A DNA stretch of 64,000 bases from Earliella scabrosa (GCA_022605405.1 JABYQQ010000001.1:5084001-5148000), one strand, 5' to 3'. Positions 11,569 through 23,950 are shown, numbered from the stretch's first letter. The notes: generated by a model not told the origin, from the letters alone. Program-made: numbers and translations.

Positions 11569-13290
11569 GGCTGCGAGACAGGCAGGGCTCTCTCGAGAGT
11601 CGAGGGGAGCGTCGACGCGTTCCCCCAGCCTGTTATAGGTCTGTCAAAATGAATGTACCAGGGGACGGTCACGGCACATATGACCTCTGATGTTCAATAG
11701 TTGGTACGTACCTGCAGGTCTTGGCACTGTGGGGTGACCGAAGGGATCGAGGCGTTCAAGGGTGGAAGTTCCCGGTTTGGCCGTGGAAGAGCCGGGCAAT
11801 TAGGTGCGACGCCTTCCGTTTGGGTGTGCTGGACAAGCACACCCGGTGTTGATCCCGTCGAGGACGGTCGCACCTTTGGAATGTGCGGCGTTGGGCGTCG
11901 ATGGTCCTGGCTAGGCCTCGAAGGCGAGCAGAGGGAGATGCACGTGAGTATGTGGACGGCGTCCGCGGAGATTTGTCGCGTGCATGTGTGTGATGTGCGA
12001 TGGATCGCATGAGCAGTCTCCGACGCATAGCCGGGTGCTCTTGCGATTGCTGTTATGATTCGTGAACGGTGAGCGGTACCGGAAAGAGAGTGGGAGACTG
12101 GGAGTGCAGCGGCGTCAAGGCCAACGGCATGTGATCGGCGCTCGGTGACTTTCGGCTCTCGACAGTCGTGCCAAGGTCATGCTTCGAATACATAACAGAC
12201 ATAGCGTGCGCTTCCGAGACGTTCCCCGCGATGCGGGGTAAAAGAGACTCATAGACATCGTGCTTCCTCTAAGCGATGGAGGCCCGGTCGGGCCTGTCGA
12301 GAAGCATGTATGCCTTTTGCCTTCCATACCGTCCTGGAGGGCTACTCAATGCGGAGTAATGTCTAGAACGAACAAACTCCATACTACGTCTGAAGGGCGA
12401 AGGTCAGGAGATGAACGACTACGCCCATATAAGAGCGTGACTTTAGCTCTTTTTGTCGGGGTCATGACTTCAGTGCAAGAGCCTACCCTGTGCATCCCGT
12501 GTATGCATCACGTTTGCTTTACAGGGTCGTTCTGCGGCAGGGCGCCTGACAGAACAATGCAGTACATCGAGATGGGATCGTGTCGTTGACGCCGATTTGA
12601 ACCACTCACCGACAGCCGCCCGTCGGCGAGGCTTGGCATACAGGTGTCGGACGTGCATATATGCGCTTGAATGCTGCTGAGCACGGGAAAGATACGTGAT
12701 TGACGTATTTTTTGTCAGCTCGTGAAGCCATCTTGCCGCGATTCACAGACATTTCGCTAAATATCTCCTTCTGCGAGGCCTGTGAATGCAGGATGGAACA
12801 ATTGACAGGATGAAACGAGGCAGGGCAGGAAAGCAGGAGATAACCGTCGAAACCAGGGCGTCAGCAAATATAATAAGACAACGCACCGATTGCCGCGCAT
12901 CAACGAGGGCCTGCTGGCATAGTATGGGTGAAGCACATGGGTGCGGAGATGTTGTTCAGAACGAGTGACTTTGGGGGAAACACAGTCTGGTGTTGTACAA
13001 CATTATACATAAAACATCGCGCAACGGACAGCTATCGCGAACCTGAGCAATACCCACACGATTCACCGAGACTGAAGACGTACCTGATACCAATATCCCG
13101 ATCAGAGAGCGCCCACCACGAGACTCGACCCACTCTATTCATCGCAAGACGAGCGCAACGCCGTTCCATAAACCAACAAGGAATTCTGGTCCTGCGAGGC
13201 TGTGGTAGTAGACGGTGGTAGATGAAACGCTGCGGACGTTCGAAGATAGTTCCTCAGGCACTGGTGATTGTGATCGCACGAGAATCGGAG
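11569..13290. other. Intergenic, no gene recognised
   Basis: About 1.7 kb that includes the promoter of the esterase. Frames are short and not protein-like on either strand. No repeats stand out. Confidence 0.5.
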
Positions 13291-13617
13291 TCAGGAGGGA
13301 GGGGCGGCAGCGCGGGTGGCGTCGAGATTATATTGCACGTTCTTGCGGTACTTGGTGACGAGGTCAGCGGCGGTCTTTACGTGTGCATCGGCCTGGATGA
13401 TCTCCTGGGGGTAGGTGAGGGCGACGCGAGGGTAGAGAAGCGGGGAACGCGCCTCGAGACAGCGGTTGAGTTCGAGTATGGCTTCCGTGCATTTGTCCTG
13501 CCCAAGCGAGACGTAAGGGAGACGTGGCAGACGGAGGTGAGAGCGAAAGCGACTCACGGCGTTCTTGATGATACGCTGGAGGAGGACGTTCTGGCGTTCT
13601 GCATGGGGGTTCTCCAT
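13291..13617 (-). CDS. DAD4: DASH complex subunit Dad4
   Basis: Small coiled-coil subunit of the DASH/Dam1 ring that couples kinetochores to spindle microtubules. Spliced reading gives MENPHAERQNVLLQRIIKNA, DKCTEAILELNRCLE, EIIQADAHVKTAADLVTKYR and KNVQYNLDATRAAAPPS: 72 residues, the usual Dad4 length, with the conserved N-terminus and the KYRKNVQYNL segment. Exons are 13617-13558, 13497-13453 (a 45-nt microexon) and 13404-13291. The first intron is GTGAGT...CAG. The second (13452-13405, 48 nt) appears to use a GC donor (GCGCGT) with a normal CAG acceptor. Because 48 is divisible by three, an unspliced reading stays open and could mislead gene prediction. An upstream in-frame extension to 13800 is not supported by the family. 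Confidence 0.92.
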   Translation of the reverse strand: MENPHAERQNVLLQRIIKNAVSRFRSHLRLPRLPYVSLGQDKCTEAILELNRCLEARSPLLYPRVALTYPQEIIQADAHVKTAADLVTKYRKNVQYNLDATRAAAPPS

Positions 13618-14150
13618 CGTCGCGTCGGTGGACTTGCACGCGTCGCGCCGGCCGTGAGCGTTGAGAACAAACGTGCGAAGCGGGCGCTTCTCCGCACGCG
13701 CCGGAGACCACGGTCCAGCCCCGCCCGATATAGAATCCCGATCGACATAAACGGGCGATCGCGCGGACGTCGCAGCCCCTGAAGCTGCTTTTCCCTTCAC
13801 CCGCCCCGCGCGCCCTCCGAAGGCGACAGCAGCGGACAGCGCACAGAGCTGCTGGGAGCTGCAGAGCGCGCGGTGTGTAGCGTAGAGGGCAGGGGTTGCC
13901 GGTGGTTGTCAGCAACAACGAGGGCACATCGTTCAAGTGGAGCAACTGACGTCACGCGCAAGATGGGGGGACCGACTCCGGCTGCGCACTTTCGTCGGCC
14001 CTGCATGAATTCTGGTCCTCAGTCTGACACGGTGCGGCTCAGAACCGCTGCTCCCGTCGAATATTGATCATCGCTTTCTGCCGTCCCTCAAAACTGCCCG
14101 CCCCAGTTGAGGCCCCGACTCACGCCCCCACCCCCCCTCCTCCGCCCACG
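13618..14150. other. Divergent promoter region
   Basis: About 530 bp between Dad4 (minus) and the PC-esterase-like gene (plus). It probably holds both promoters. No specific sites were assigned. Confidence 0.5.
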
Positions 14151-15943
14151 ATGGTCGCCTTCTTCAAGTCCGACCAGGTCGCCTACCGCCCCCTCGTCTC
14201 CACCCCACGCTCGCTCTCCGTCAAGCTCCTCGCCCTCTTCGCCGTCCTCTCCGTTCTCTACGTCGGTCGCTCCCTCATTCCCTCAGACTACAAACCCGAC
14301 CTCTCCAGCTTCCGCTTTCCCGCCTCCCGCGTCCGCGGTTCATGTCCCCCGCGCTCATATGCCGCAGGGAAGTGGGTCCCGAAGCCTCCACCAACAAACC
14401 GCACCGACTTCAAGGCTTCCTCCGACGCCTTCGAGTTCCTCGGCTTCGAGGGCTGCGCGAGCACACGCGAAATATTCTGGCATCTCGCGGCCGACAAGGA
14501 GAGACTGTGGGATAGGTTCCCAGGCGTTTCCTCATGGAGGTGGCAGCCCGCGTCCGACTGCGACATCCGTGACCTCGACCCCGTCGTCCTTGTGAAGGAC
14601 CTCGTTGAGAAGGGTGGATGGCTCCTCATCGGAGGTGAGTCCGCGTTCTCGTCTTGTGACCGGCGTCCGCAGTGCCGCTTCGATTGTGCCTGCATGATTG
14701 TTTGTGATGAACATGTCTCAATGCCCGCGGGCCGCATCTTTCGCCATCCTGTTAGCCAAAATTGCCATTGGACGGCGAGGTGCAGCCGTGGCAGTTTCAT
14801 CCGGATGCTTGTACATCCCGCATGAGTCAATACGCGTGTGCCTCGCGTCGCGTCCTCCCTCCGGCTATGTATCTTGCGCGAAACGGCTATGTATTTTGCG
14901 AGGGACCAGTGTTATCGGTACGCAGGCGCTGATTGTCTACTTATTCTGCAGATTCGGTGACCGAGAACCACTTCTTCTCGCTATCGTGTCTCCTCTACCC
15001 CCATGTCCGCGCGACCCCCGACTACATCGCGAACCCGTACTTCGACCGCGCATGGCCCCAAAATCTGTACCTCGCACCCTCATCACCATTGCTGTCCACC
15101 ATCAACTTCCCACCGGGATTCGATATCGAGAAGACGCCTCTAGTCACCTTCCGACGGGTAGATCTCTTGATGGAACCGCCGCAGCTAGACGCTCTCTACC
15201 ATTCCCTACACCCAGACTCGACGTACGTCCGGCCAAACGAGAGTCTGTTCAGCGACGAAGCCGTGTGGAATCTTCCGCCCTCGGAATACTTGAAGATTCT
15301 TAACACCCCGCTCCCGGAAGGGAACTATGCGACCTTGGTCGTCAGCACCGGTGGACACTGGACTACGACGCTTTTCTCCGGCTTGAAGGACAAGCACATG
15401 TACAAGGACGGGATCCGGAACGTCCTCGAGTTCTTCAGCGAGGCGATGGAAGCATGGGCGAAGGAAGTGCAGATGCTTCTGGACGACGCCGCGGCTCTGG
15501 AGTGGGAGAACCGCAAGATGGACGTCGGTCGGGAGAAGGGGTACCAGAAGCCTCCGAAGCAAGTGGTCGCCCGTGCGTACCTGCCCGGACACGAAGACTG
15601 CCACGACTACAGGCAGCCGTCGACGAGCTACCGGCCGGGGCCCAACGGGTGGTACAACTGGAACCAGATCGGCGAGTTCAACGAGCGGTTCGAGGTGCGT
15701 CCCTTGTGCTTTCGCGCGTATGTGCTGTTCGTTCCTGACGTTGCACCCGCCCAGGCCGTGCTGAACTCGAACAAGTTCCCGGACATCCACTTCTTGCCTA
15801 TCGACCGCCCGGCGCTCCTTCGGCCCGACGCACACAGTGCGGGTGACTGTTTGCACATTATGTCCGGCGCCGGCGTGCTCGAGGGCTGGACACACTACAT
15901 CTGGCACTTTGTCACCGTCGAGCTCCCTGGTCGCATTCGGTGA
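14151..15943 (+). CDS. Membrane-anchored PC-esterase (TBL/Cas1-like) domain protein
   Basis: Putative polysaccharide O-acyl-modifying enzyme of the GDSL-like PC-esterase superfamily, which includes plant TBL proteins and fungal Cas1-like proteins. The start at 14151 gives a type II membrane layout: short cytosolic tail, then LLALFAVLSVLYVGRSLI. The lumenal part has the first block spanning a splice junction (IGDSVTENHFF, containing the nucleophilic GDS). Near the C-terminus the DxxH-type block reads GDCLHIM after RPDAHSA. Exons are 14151-14634, 14952-15694 and 15755-15943. The first intron is long for this region (317 nt). About 470 residues. A Golgi location is inferred from the anchor. The acceptor glycan is unknown. 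Confidence 0.8.
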
Positions 15944-15969
15944 ACATCCCATCGACTATGTACCTCCCT

Positions 15970-15997
15970 CGGTCGGTCGGTCGGTCGGTCGGTCGGT
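15970..15997. repeat. (CGGT)7 microsatellite
   Basis: Seven perfect copies of the tetranucleotide CGGT, 27 bp after the stop codon of the PC-esterase-like gene, probably in its 3' UTR or the adjacent spacer. Confidence 0.95.
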
Positions 15998-18900
15998 CTT
16001 GCATGCAACAACTTCAAGGGGGGACACGGCGCCCGCCTGACGTCATGCTACATATAGCGCGTCGTGGTTACTGACGTGTCTCGCCGGCACACGACGAATA
16101 TTGCGCACATCATCCATCTCGCTGCGCGCTGCGCTATCTCTCGCGCGACAACTTTGCACTTCTTGCTTTCCCATCGGATCCCACGCAGCACTCGATCCTC
16201 TCATCTGACATCGACCCATCATCGCTCAGCCCCCTTTACGTCATACCTCATCCACATACGCTACGCACCGGACCTCATGCTATCGTCAGCATCTGATTCT
16301 CAATGACATTCGCGATCTCGCACTCGCACTCGGACTGTCCCCCCGTCTTGGCATACTCTAGCTACACACTTAGACGCGCGCCGCTGTTGGTTTGTTCGTT
16401 CTATTTCTGGCATTCATGCGCCCGCCGTTACGACATTGTTGTTGGCGCACAATTCTATCGTTTGACGCATACACTGCACAGGATCAATACAGTACTTTGG
16501 ACGCTCAACTCCTCTGTCGGGATGTTAAGTTCATGTCGTGTCATCATCAGATGACAGAAGACCGCAGATGACCTGCTTCTCGACACATCGCGCACTCTTG
16601 CACAGTCATCACCACAGTACTTATGCAGTGGCGCGTCGTGTGGAACTCTGCGATAACGATACCACATCGGCCTTCCGTTTCGAACGTTCACCAGACGTTC
16701 TCTCCTACTCACACCCAAGAATATCATATAGGCGTGGACGTGGATGTCTCTCGCGCTACGGAAACAAATCATCGTGAGCCTGTTCAGTGTTCTCCGGCGG
16801 CTGTGAAGGGAATCTCATTTCGTCCGATCTAGCTTCGTCTGTCGCGCTCGAGGGGGCTGAGAGTTGGCGTAGCGAGTGGACGGGAAACCTGAGGATCCGC
16901 TCGACCGCAGACGAACGCAACGAGACGTCCGGCTTATGTGGGTCCGATTCTCCGCTCTACGTATCACCGTTTTGTATTAGTAACATGGACCCTCCAGGCA
17001 TATGCATACCCTCGATCTAACAGCTCAGCGCTCACCCCTGCATGCCAGTACTCCATGGCTGCCATACGCTCGCTCACGTCTCGACTCGGGGGCTTACCGC
17101 CCGCGCTGGCTAGCTCAGGTCCATCACTTAGTACTTGGTAGTACCGTCACGTGCGGAAGCTCTGTTTATCAGAGTCTTACACAAGACGGGATGCCGTTGA
17201 AGTCTTGGAGCTGACGTGAAAGCCGCAGCTGCAGACGGAAGGGCGTATGGAAGTGACCGAGCCACGTGGTTCGTTCTCTCATCCCAATTGAATTGACGCG
17301 AGTTTTGCTGTTGACGTGCCCTGGACCACTTTCGTGTCCAGGAAAGCAGATGGTTATTGACTGGCAAGCTGATATCACTGCCGTATATTCTTTGTGCTCT
17401 ACAGGTTGTCTACAGGGGTACACCGAATCAACCCCAAATTCTCATACTCCGGTGCTCGCTCGAACATGGTGTCATTCTGAGAGCGCCCGGCTGGGATCTA
17501 GACGACTAGAATGACAACTGCCGCGCCGTCCAATGGACGATATCAATCTTAGCTTGACAGGGCATCAGTCACGCTGCAGAGGAGTAAGCACCCCATTCTG
17601 CCTCAAATACGTCAATGCTCACTCTGTCTGTACTCACAGTGCCAGCACGATGGAACCTACCGGGCACGTTGTAACTTTGGATGACCACCGGATGCAGGCA
17701 CCGTCCGCTCAAGTGCCTCATGGTCTCGCCGACAGGCCTTCCATGAGGGCGGACGAATCCCCGCCCGTTGCACAGGATTGTGCGACTGATGCTCTATCGC
17801 CGGTGCACAGTTAGACTAATACCTTTGAGAATGCGCACCGAAGGTCCGGCAAAGGGTGAACGCTGAACGGCCTGCCGCCTTCAAGAGTGAATCAATGCCC
17901 CCTTCCTCCTTCAGACTTCAGTGGATACCCGGAATGTGCCCCCGTCGTATCGTGTTACTTTATGAGCGATAGCCCATCAGGGAAAACCTAAGTCGCGAAT
18001 TAGCCATAATTACTCATAACGAGGGCAATTAGATCATTAGTCTAAAAACTTACCCCCTCTCCTAATTAGAGCACGCAAGTTTTCGGTGAGTGGATGGATA
18101 GGTGATCTTTGCGTTCTTTAATTCTGGCAGTAGGGACTGGTATGTTGGACAACTGGGATGGCATTTTAGACACTATCTACGTACAAAGGAATCCTACATA
18201 CTTATTACATCTACAACGCCCTGTAGGCAACCATACAACGACGAGACCACTCCAAGCCTAAGCTAAGATGCACTTACTTTTGGCCAGAGAGCGGTTTCAG
18301 CGTCGGCCCGCCCATTGGAAGACATAGATGATGGTGTGGACGGACTCACCATGCAGAGGACAGTCAAAGCCTGACATAGAAAGCCGGACGTACCTCGCAT
18401 AGATGGAAGAACTCAAGTCACTCAACTCTTACACACTACTGCTCACCTACGACAACAAACGACGCACTCACAAGACTGGAGCGGCATCATGACATACACG
18501 CATACACACGAGAGGCTTCGGCGACAGTGTCAGCCGAGCCAGGTCGATTGGCACTTACCTTCAACTTGGAAAGTTAAGCCGCAGTCACCCCGTCGGCGCG
18601 TCCATCCTCATCGTGAGTCGTGACCGGGCTCCCGCACATGCAGCACGAAGCCCGACACCCTGCACATCCTCCACGGACTATCTTTGACTTACTGTGGGCG
18701 TGTTGGGCGATGGAATAAGGGTCAGGTTGGTGGGGGAAGTGGGAGAAGGAAAACATCGAACATTGGCGCTTCTCCCGTTGTCCTGACAGCCGCTATGCCG
18801 GTGTTTGCCGGAGGATTAAGGGCAGGTCCTGCGAGCGTCCCGGCCACTTCGAGATCATCTTCAGTGGACGTTTCGTCCCCGTTCTCAGCTTCATCTAAAT

Positions 18901-20207
18901 GTTTTCTCTTGTCTGTATGAATGGTGGATGGGCAGGATTGATATTGAGAGTCCCCACACCCCCATCAAACCGAAGTCACTGAGTGCACACGGTTCGCATT
19001 CTCTTAGAGTCCTTAGTGGCGCTGATCTATAATTTAGCCCTAATTATGAAGTCAGGTTTTTCCTGATGCCCCTCTTCTTCTCAGTGAACTGACGTGATGT
19101 AACCTCTGGTAGACGCACTTGGAGCTCACGCAAGTCATCGGATCGTGCTCGGACTTCGATGTCTGCGAGAAATTTCCAGTTGAACTCTAGTAGATCTGTA
19201 GGTTCTCTCTCGAATGCTCGGTACCTTCTATCGTGCGTACGGACACATTGCAACGGAACTTGCTTAGGAACAGCATCAGGCGGAACAGTTCCCCAGAACC
19301 TTACCGTACAACCCAGCCTCGTCCACTGCTGAGTAACGTCAGAGACAAGCATCCACGTGAGTATAGTACAGCTAATTTTGATATGCGGGAGCTCACAGCT
19401 GTCGTTATAACAGCTATGTGGTTCAAGGTTCCGTTAGGAACCATCCTCGTGGCTCAGAAATTCTACGCCACAGCGCGAATGAGGTGTTCAACCTACTCGG
19501 CAGCTCGGTCTGCATCCCACGTGTGTAAGCAACAGTATCCGCCCGTTAACTCTCTCGTCGCACGCTGCACACCACTCCGACTTTGTTGGGGGCGGTTCTG
19601 GACGTTTCGATATATTTTACCGTGATATGTGGGCGTGGTAGGAGTCTCATATGTTTATGTGATCGTTCACAGCCCTCTTGTGCGGTCCGTCTCCTTCAGC
19701 CGCACCACTGCTTGGCCTGAGAATCATTGACATAACAAACTGACATCTCTAGGTGCTTCGCTGCGGGAGGCTGTCATGCATCCCCGGTAATAAGCGCTGT
19801 CAGTAACGTATATATGGGGTCGCATCCTCGACTGGGAGCCAGCACCAGCCTGGTCTCTGCCCCCGCCACCCTGTCACTCTCAACAATTCGAAACACGCTT
19901 GACTCTCTGGTCCGTACCCACTCCGTGTAGTCCGTTCTCCGAACCATATCCTCACGTCTTTCAGCGTCGCCTCCCTCAGGCTTCTGTCTACTAGTACTCT
20001 TGTTGCGACGTCTCTCTCAACCATTATCCCGCTTGTGGTATGAATCCTGTTCTTCCCACTGAGTCGCTACCATTGTTCTGATTGATCATCGGGTAGTTCT
20101 GTCACAGTGCATTGAAAACCACGCTCGACCCTTACTACTCATCATACGGTTAGCTCGTCTCTCATGACTTTGCTGTCAGACTCACGAACCTTCTGCAGGT
20201 TGTTGTC
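15998..20207. other. 4.2-kb gene-poor stretch
   Basis: No convincing coding sequence on either strand. Several frames of 60-130 residues lack protein-like composition or splice support. Short AT-rich patches occur at about 17940-18100 and 19015-19050, for example a run rich in TAATTA. It contains the promoter of the following HET gene. It may include decayed transposon sequence, but nothing is recognisable by eye. Confidence 0.45.
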
Positions 20208-21560
20208 ATGCGACTGCTACACACCACGGACGGGTCCTTCAAGGACTATTCTGACCCGCCGATCGCTACGTATGCCATCCTTTCCCACGTCTGGGCGAAG
20301 GAAGGAATGGAGGGCTACCCGGAGAAAACTTACCAGGATGTCCTCGAGGCGCAGACAAAGTCAAAGAAGAGCCGCCGTTCCGTCTTCTCGCATCTCCGAT
20401 CCAAGAAAATCGAGCAGGCGAGCAGGGTAACCAAAGCCCACGGTGTCAATTATATCTGGATTGACTCATGCTGTATTGACAAGACCAATGGCCCCGAGCT
20501 TTCCGAAGCCATCAACTCTATGTACCAGTGGTACGGACAGGCCAAGATCTGCTATGCCTTCCTGGATGACGTTATCGACCCCACTGATTCTACAATGTCA
20601 GTCCAACCCCTGGACGATGCTGTTGCCACGGATGAGGCTCAGCCTCAGACGAGTCCTGGGACGGCCCTCACAGATCTCCAATACAGCGGTTGGTTCCGCC
20701 GGGGGTGGACGTTGCAAGAACTCATTGCGCCGCGGGAAGTTCTCTTCCTGTCCAGGTCGTGGAGTCTCCTAGGCTCCAAACACACCCTTGGGCCGCGTAT
20801 AGCTGGTATCACCGGGATATCCATCGATGTTCTGCGGAACGAACGGGCTCCACACCACGTTCCCATCGCGGATCACATGTCGTGGGCGGACCGTCGGGAG
20901 ACAACTAAGAAGGAAGACATGGCATACTGTCTCATCGGGCTCTTCAAGGTCACTATGGCGCTGAAGTACGGGGAGGGCAACTTCGCGTTCATACGTCTAC
21001 AACGCGCGATTATGAAACGCAACCCCGACCAAAGCATTCTCGCCTGGGGCTCTCACATTCTGTACCGCGACCTCGCAACGACCGTGCTCGACATGCCAGA
21101 CAACCCTAACCGTGACCGTGACAGTGGCCAGAACGCGGAGCCACTGTGTCTGCTCGCTCCCAGCCCCACTCGCTATTGCAGGAGTTCTGAGGGACTGAAG
21201 CCGCTCACGCTTCTCTCTTCTGTCGAGCTGTCGAGGAGGATTGGGAGAAAGGTCCAAAACCCTCAGTATACCATCACCTCTGACGGAACACGGGCCCTGT
21301 TTCCCCTTCTCCGAAAGACTTGCACAGTCCGTACTCCAAGAGGGGAAGAAACACAGGTCATCTTCCTAGCTCTACTCTCCTGCGTAACAGGCCGCGGCGG
21401 AAACGGAGACTTCGTTGCCTTGCTACTACGGCCAAGCCCCCACCCCGGGCAGGGGCTCGGACCATCACTGAGACGTATTGACTGCACATGGGAATGTTGT
21501 CTCAGAGACCTCGTCCCCCTCGTAGCACCTCTCCCTATAATCCAAACGCGGCATGCATGA
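20208..21560 (+). CDS. HET-domain protein (second copy, plus strand)
   Basis: HET-domain protein of 450 residues and one exon. The start at 20208 gives MRLLHTTDGSFKDYSDPPIA, then the HET signature: YAILSHVWAKEG, YIWIDSCCID, LSEAINSMYQWYGQAKICYAFLDDV, SGWFRRGWTLQELIAPREVLFLS. The later part (EDMAYCLIGLFKVTMALKYG) is shared with the first HET gene (AYSLMGILNVHMPTIYGEG). The two genes are clear paralogues in opposite orientation about 11 kb apart. This copy stops at 21558-21560 (IQTRHA) and lacks the C-terminal extension of the first. A different frame stays open just beyond (reading PYNPNAACMMNSVSTIIV from about 21533), so a frameshift near the end is possible. Function in non-self recognition is inferred from the family only. 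Confidence 0.9.
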   Translation: MRLLHTTDGSFKDYSDPPIATYAILSHVWAKEGMEGYPEKTYQDVLEAQTKSKKSRRSVFSHLRSKKIEQASRVTKAHGVNYIWIDSCCIDKTNGPELSEAINSMYQWYGQAKICYAFLDDVIDPTDSTMSVQPLDDAVATDEAQPQTSPGTALTDLQYSGWFRRGWTLQELIAPREVLFLSRSWSLLGSKHTLGPRIAGITGISIDVLRNERAPHHVPIADHMSWADRRETTKKEDMAYCLIGLFKVTMALKYGEGNFAFIRLQRAIMKRNPDQSILAWGSHILYRDLATTVLDMPDNPNRDRDSGQNAEPLCLLAPSPTRYCRSSEGLKPLTLLSSVELSRRIGRKVQNPQYTITSDGTRALFPLLRKTCTVRTPRGEETQVIFLALLSCVTGRGGNGDFVALLLRPSPHPGQGLGPSLRRIDCTWECCLRDLVPLVAPLPIIQTRHA

Positions 21561-22252
21561 TGAATTCCGTTTCAACAATAATTGTCCCTGTGTCCTCCGT
21601 AGTCACCCTGGAGCTCAGCTGTAGATGAGCCGGGACGTCCGCCGCGCTCAACAAGCTATTCCTTGCTTCGCATACAAGACCTTGCACCTCCTCGCGGGCA
21701 TCCCTAATGACACGTCTCCATGGACGTCGGGGAGAGACTTCCACACAGACATTCGTCATCTGCTCAACGGACATCCCACTCGCTTTTCCGCGGTAGCTCC
21801 TGACGGTGACATTCGATCCCCACATAACATATCCAAGTCCACTATATGTTCTCCTCAGCTCTTATGTTCCAAAACTTGAGGCATAGCGCCAGGATACTAG
21901 GCCCTCTGTCTTTGTCAGCCGGCGGTACAAATTGTTATGTCTTACATAGTACGTGCCATGCTGGTGGCACGATCACGATTCTACACATTCCGCTGCCCAG
22001 CGCAGTGTATGGATGCTGTAAGATGCAGTGAAAACGCGTATATATTCGCATCGCAACCGCGAGACTCGATACAAGTGCGGGACAGGTCGACAAGATAGGT
22101 TCATCAATCATGTGGGTAGTACTACAGCGCACGTAGCGAGGTCCGAGTCCAGAAGTGCGAGAGGGCAATCAAAGAAAGATTCAAGACAGTATCACGACGC
22201 ACATGAGACAAAGAGAGAGGGATAGACAAGACGCGGCGCGGAGACCATTTAC
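21561..22252. other. Intergenic, no gene recognised
   Basis: Between the HET gene and the proline-rich gene. A minus-strand frame of 96 residues at 21535-21825 looks mildly protein-like but overlaps the HET 3' end and has no support. Confidence 0.4.
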
Positions 22253-23217
22253 CTACCTCGTGCCATCCACGTCCTCCTGGCCGGCGGGGCAACCGATGTT
22301 TACGCCATGGTTCTCCGCGGACTGCCCGGAGGTCGAGGGCGGCTGAGATATGTGGGCGGCATGTGACGGACCACCTGCGTTGATTATCTGCGCGTGGAGG
22401 TGATGAGGGTACGGTGGAGGCATGGGTTGATAATGTTGAGATGCGTTGGAAGGGGGCGGAGGAGGTTGAGACGTATACATAGGGAATCTGGGGTGCATGC
22501 CTCGGAAAGGACCACCCGCTCCTGGGTAACCACTGCTCATTCCATACGGCGGAACAGGTGGGAAGAACGGCAGACCCGGAGGAGGGTATCCGTACATGCC
22601 TGAGTAGGAACCGTATCCCATGGGCGGCGGGTACACCCCGTATGATGGGCCTGACGCCATTCCGTTCTGTTCTATCAACGTCAAGTATGAATCAGAGTTT
22701 ATTCTGAGACTCAGTCGATATGGGACTCACCAGAACGCCCGGGTTCGGCAGCCACAGAAATGTCGGAGCGGCCATGCGCGCTCACCTGCGCCTGGCCACT
22801 CGACGATGAATGGAGTTGAGTGTGCGCGGGTAGAGCCGAAGTAGTCGGGACGTGCGCGCGGACGTTTGGGGCAGTGGGCATAAGGACATGAGGACGAGCA
22901 TGTGCGGGAGCGTCCGCCGGAGTGTCAGAAGGCGCCACCCTCCCTAGGACCTCCGAAGGGACGTGCGAGGCAGCGTTTGCGGGAGTCTGCTGAGGGACCA
23001 CCGACGGGACGTCCGAGAGGATGTGCGAAGGTTTGGCCAGAGGGATGCGCGGTGGGACCTGCGATGGGGCATATGCCGGGGCGTCCGAAGGGAGATGCGT
23101 CGGGGGATGAGAGGGGACCCGCAATGTACCGGATGGGACGTCAGGAGTCTCAGTTCCCGAGTCCGAACTCTCTTGTGTATTGACGAGGGGGACTTCCGAC
23201 ATGTCAGATGTCTCCAC
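22253..23217 (-). CDS. Proline-rich low-complexity protein of unknown function
   Basis: Two exons joined by a GTGAGT...ATAG intron at about 22735-22668. The first exon starts at 23217 (METSDMSEVPLVNTQESSDS) and carries imperfect repeats of the type PSH-x-PSD-x-PA, for example PTHLPSDAPAYAPSQVP and PSEVLGRVAPSDTPADAP. The second is rich in Pro, Tyr and Gly (GYGSYSGMYGYPPPGLPFF). The joined product is about 300 residues, hydrophilic, disordered and without a recognisable domain. A GTAGGT at the apparent stop could be a further donor, so the gene may extend leftwards. I do not recognise a function. The composition suggests a regulatory or scaffold protein, or recently expanded repeat sequence. 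Confidence 0.5.
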
Positions 23218-23464
23218 ATCAATCGAGATCTAGTCCCGCCCCTGCCATGCTGCCCACTGGCGCTGATCCCAAAGTTTCTATCCTCACACTCTCCCTCCAA
23301 GACTCTACTCCCCCATGCTTCGTGCACTGCGCAGTAACCCCCCCATGTTCCAGCCTCAGGCCCTCACCTCGCAGCTCAAGTTGAGCCACGGACACTTCAA
23401 GTCTTGTTGTCCTACGTCCCACCATCAGCTCCATGCTCACGCGCCCAGTGGTGATGTGACCTCT

Positions 23465-23950
23465 CGGCTGTCGCAACCGAGATCGCGTGCGCAAGTCGTC
23501 ATCTCCAGGCCGAAGTTGCACTCCTCGATCCCAAGACTAAGTACTTCTTCCCGAGCCCAACTCGTCGTCGCAAGTCCTAACTCTCAGCCGCGGGTGACTC
23601 ATCAAAATCCTTCTTACCCGTGTCCTGAGCCGCGAGCGTAACTCCTGATCCCGAGTCCCGACTCTCCGCGCGTCACGCATCAAAGTCGCGCTGCCCGATC
23701 CCAAGTCCATCTCTCCGAGCCCAACTCGTCATCGCCAGTCCGAACTCTCAGCCCGTGACTCAAGTCTCAAGTCTCATCAAGGTCGTCATCCCGAGTCCCA
23801 AGTCGCGCTCCCCGAGCCCAACTCGTCATCGCAAGTCTGAACTCTCAGCCTGTGAGCCATCAAAATCCTTCTTACCCATGTCCCGAGCGTAACTCCTGAT
23901 CCCGAGTCCGTACACCTCGACCTCCCCTTGATGAAGAGCCCAACTCGTCG
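23465..23950. repeat. Degenerate minisatellite (CGATCCCAAG / GAGCCCAACTCGTC family)
   Basis: Blocks such as CCGAGCCCAACTCGTC, CGCAAGTCYGAACTCTCAGC and GATCCCAAGTCC recur several times with substitutions and length changes (near 23552, 23717, 23813 and 23935). A longer unit including CATCAAAATCCTTCTTACCC occurs twice (about 23602 and 23859). Related sequence in the opposite orientation lies at about 42960-43110. Reading frames through the array are probably not genes. Confidence 0.75.

Noticed and set aside
14107..14595. 162-residue Ser/Pro-rich frame
   Set aside because: Alternative frame of exon 1 of the PC-esterase-like gene.
17940..18100. AT-rich patch as an origin or centromere-like element
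   Set aside because: Only about 150 bp, with no repeats or other supporting signal.
21535..21825. 96-residue minus-strand frame overlapping the end of the second HET gene
   Set aside because: Mildly protein-like but without start context, splice support or a recognisable family.
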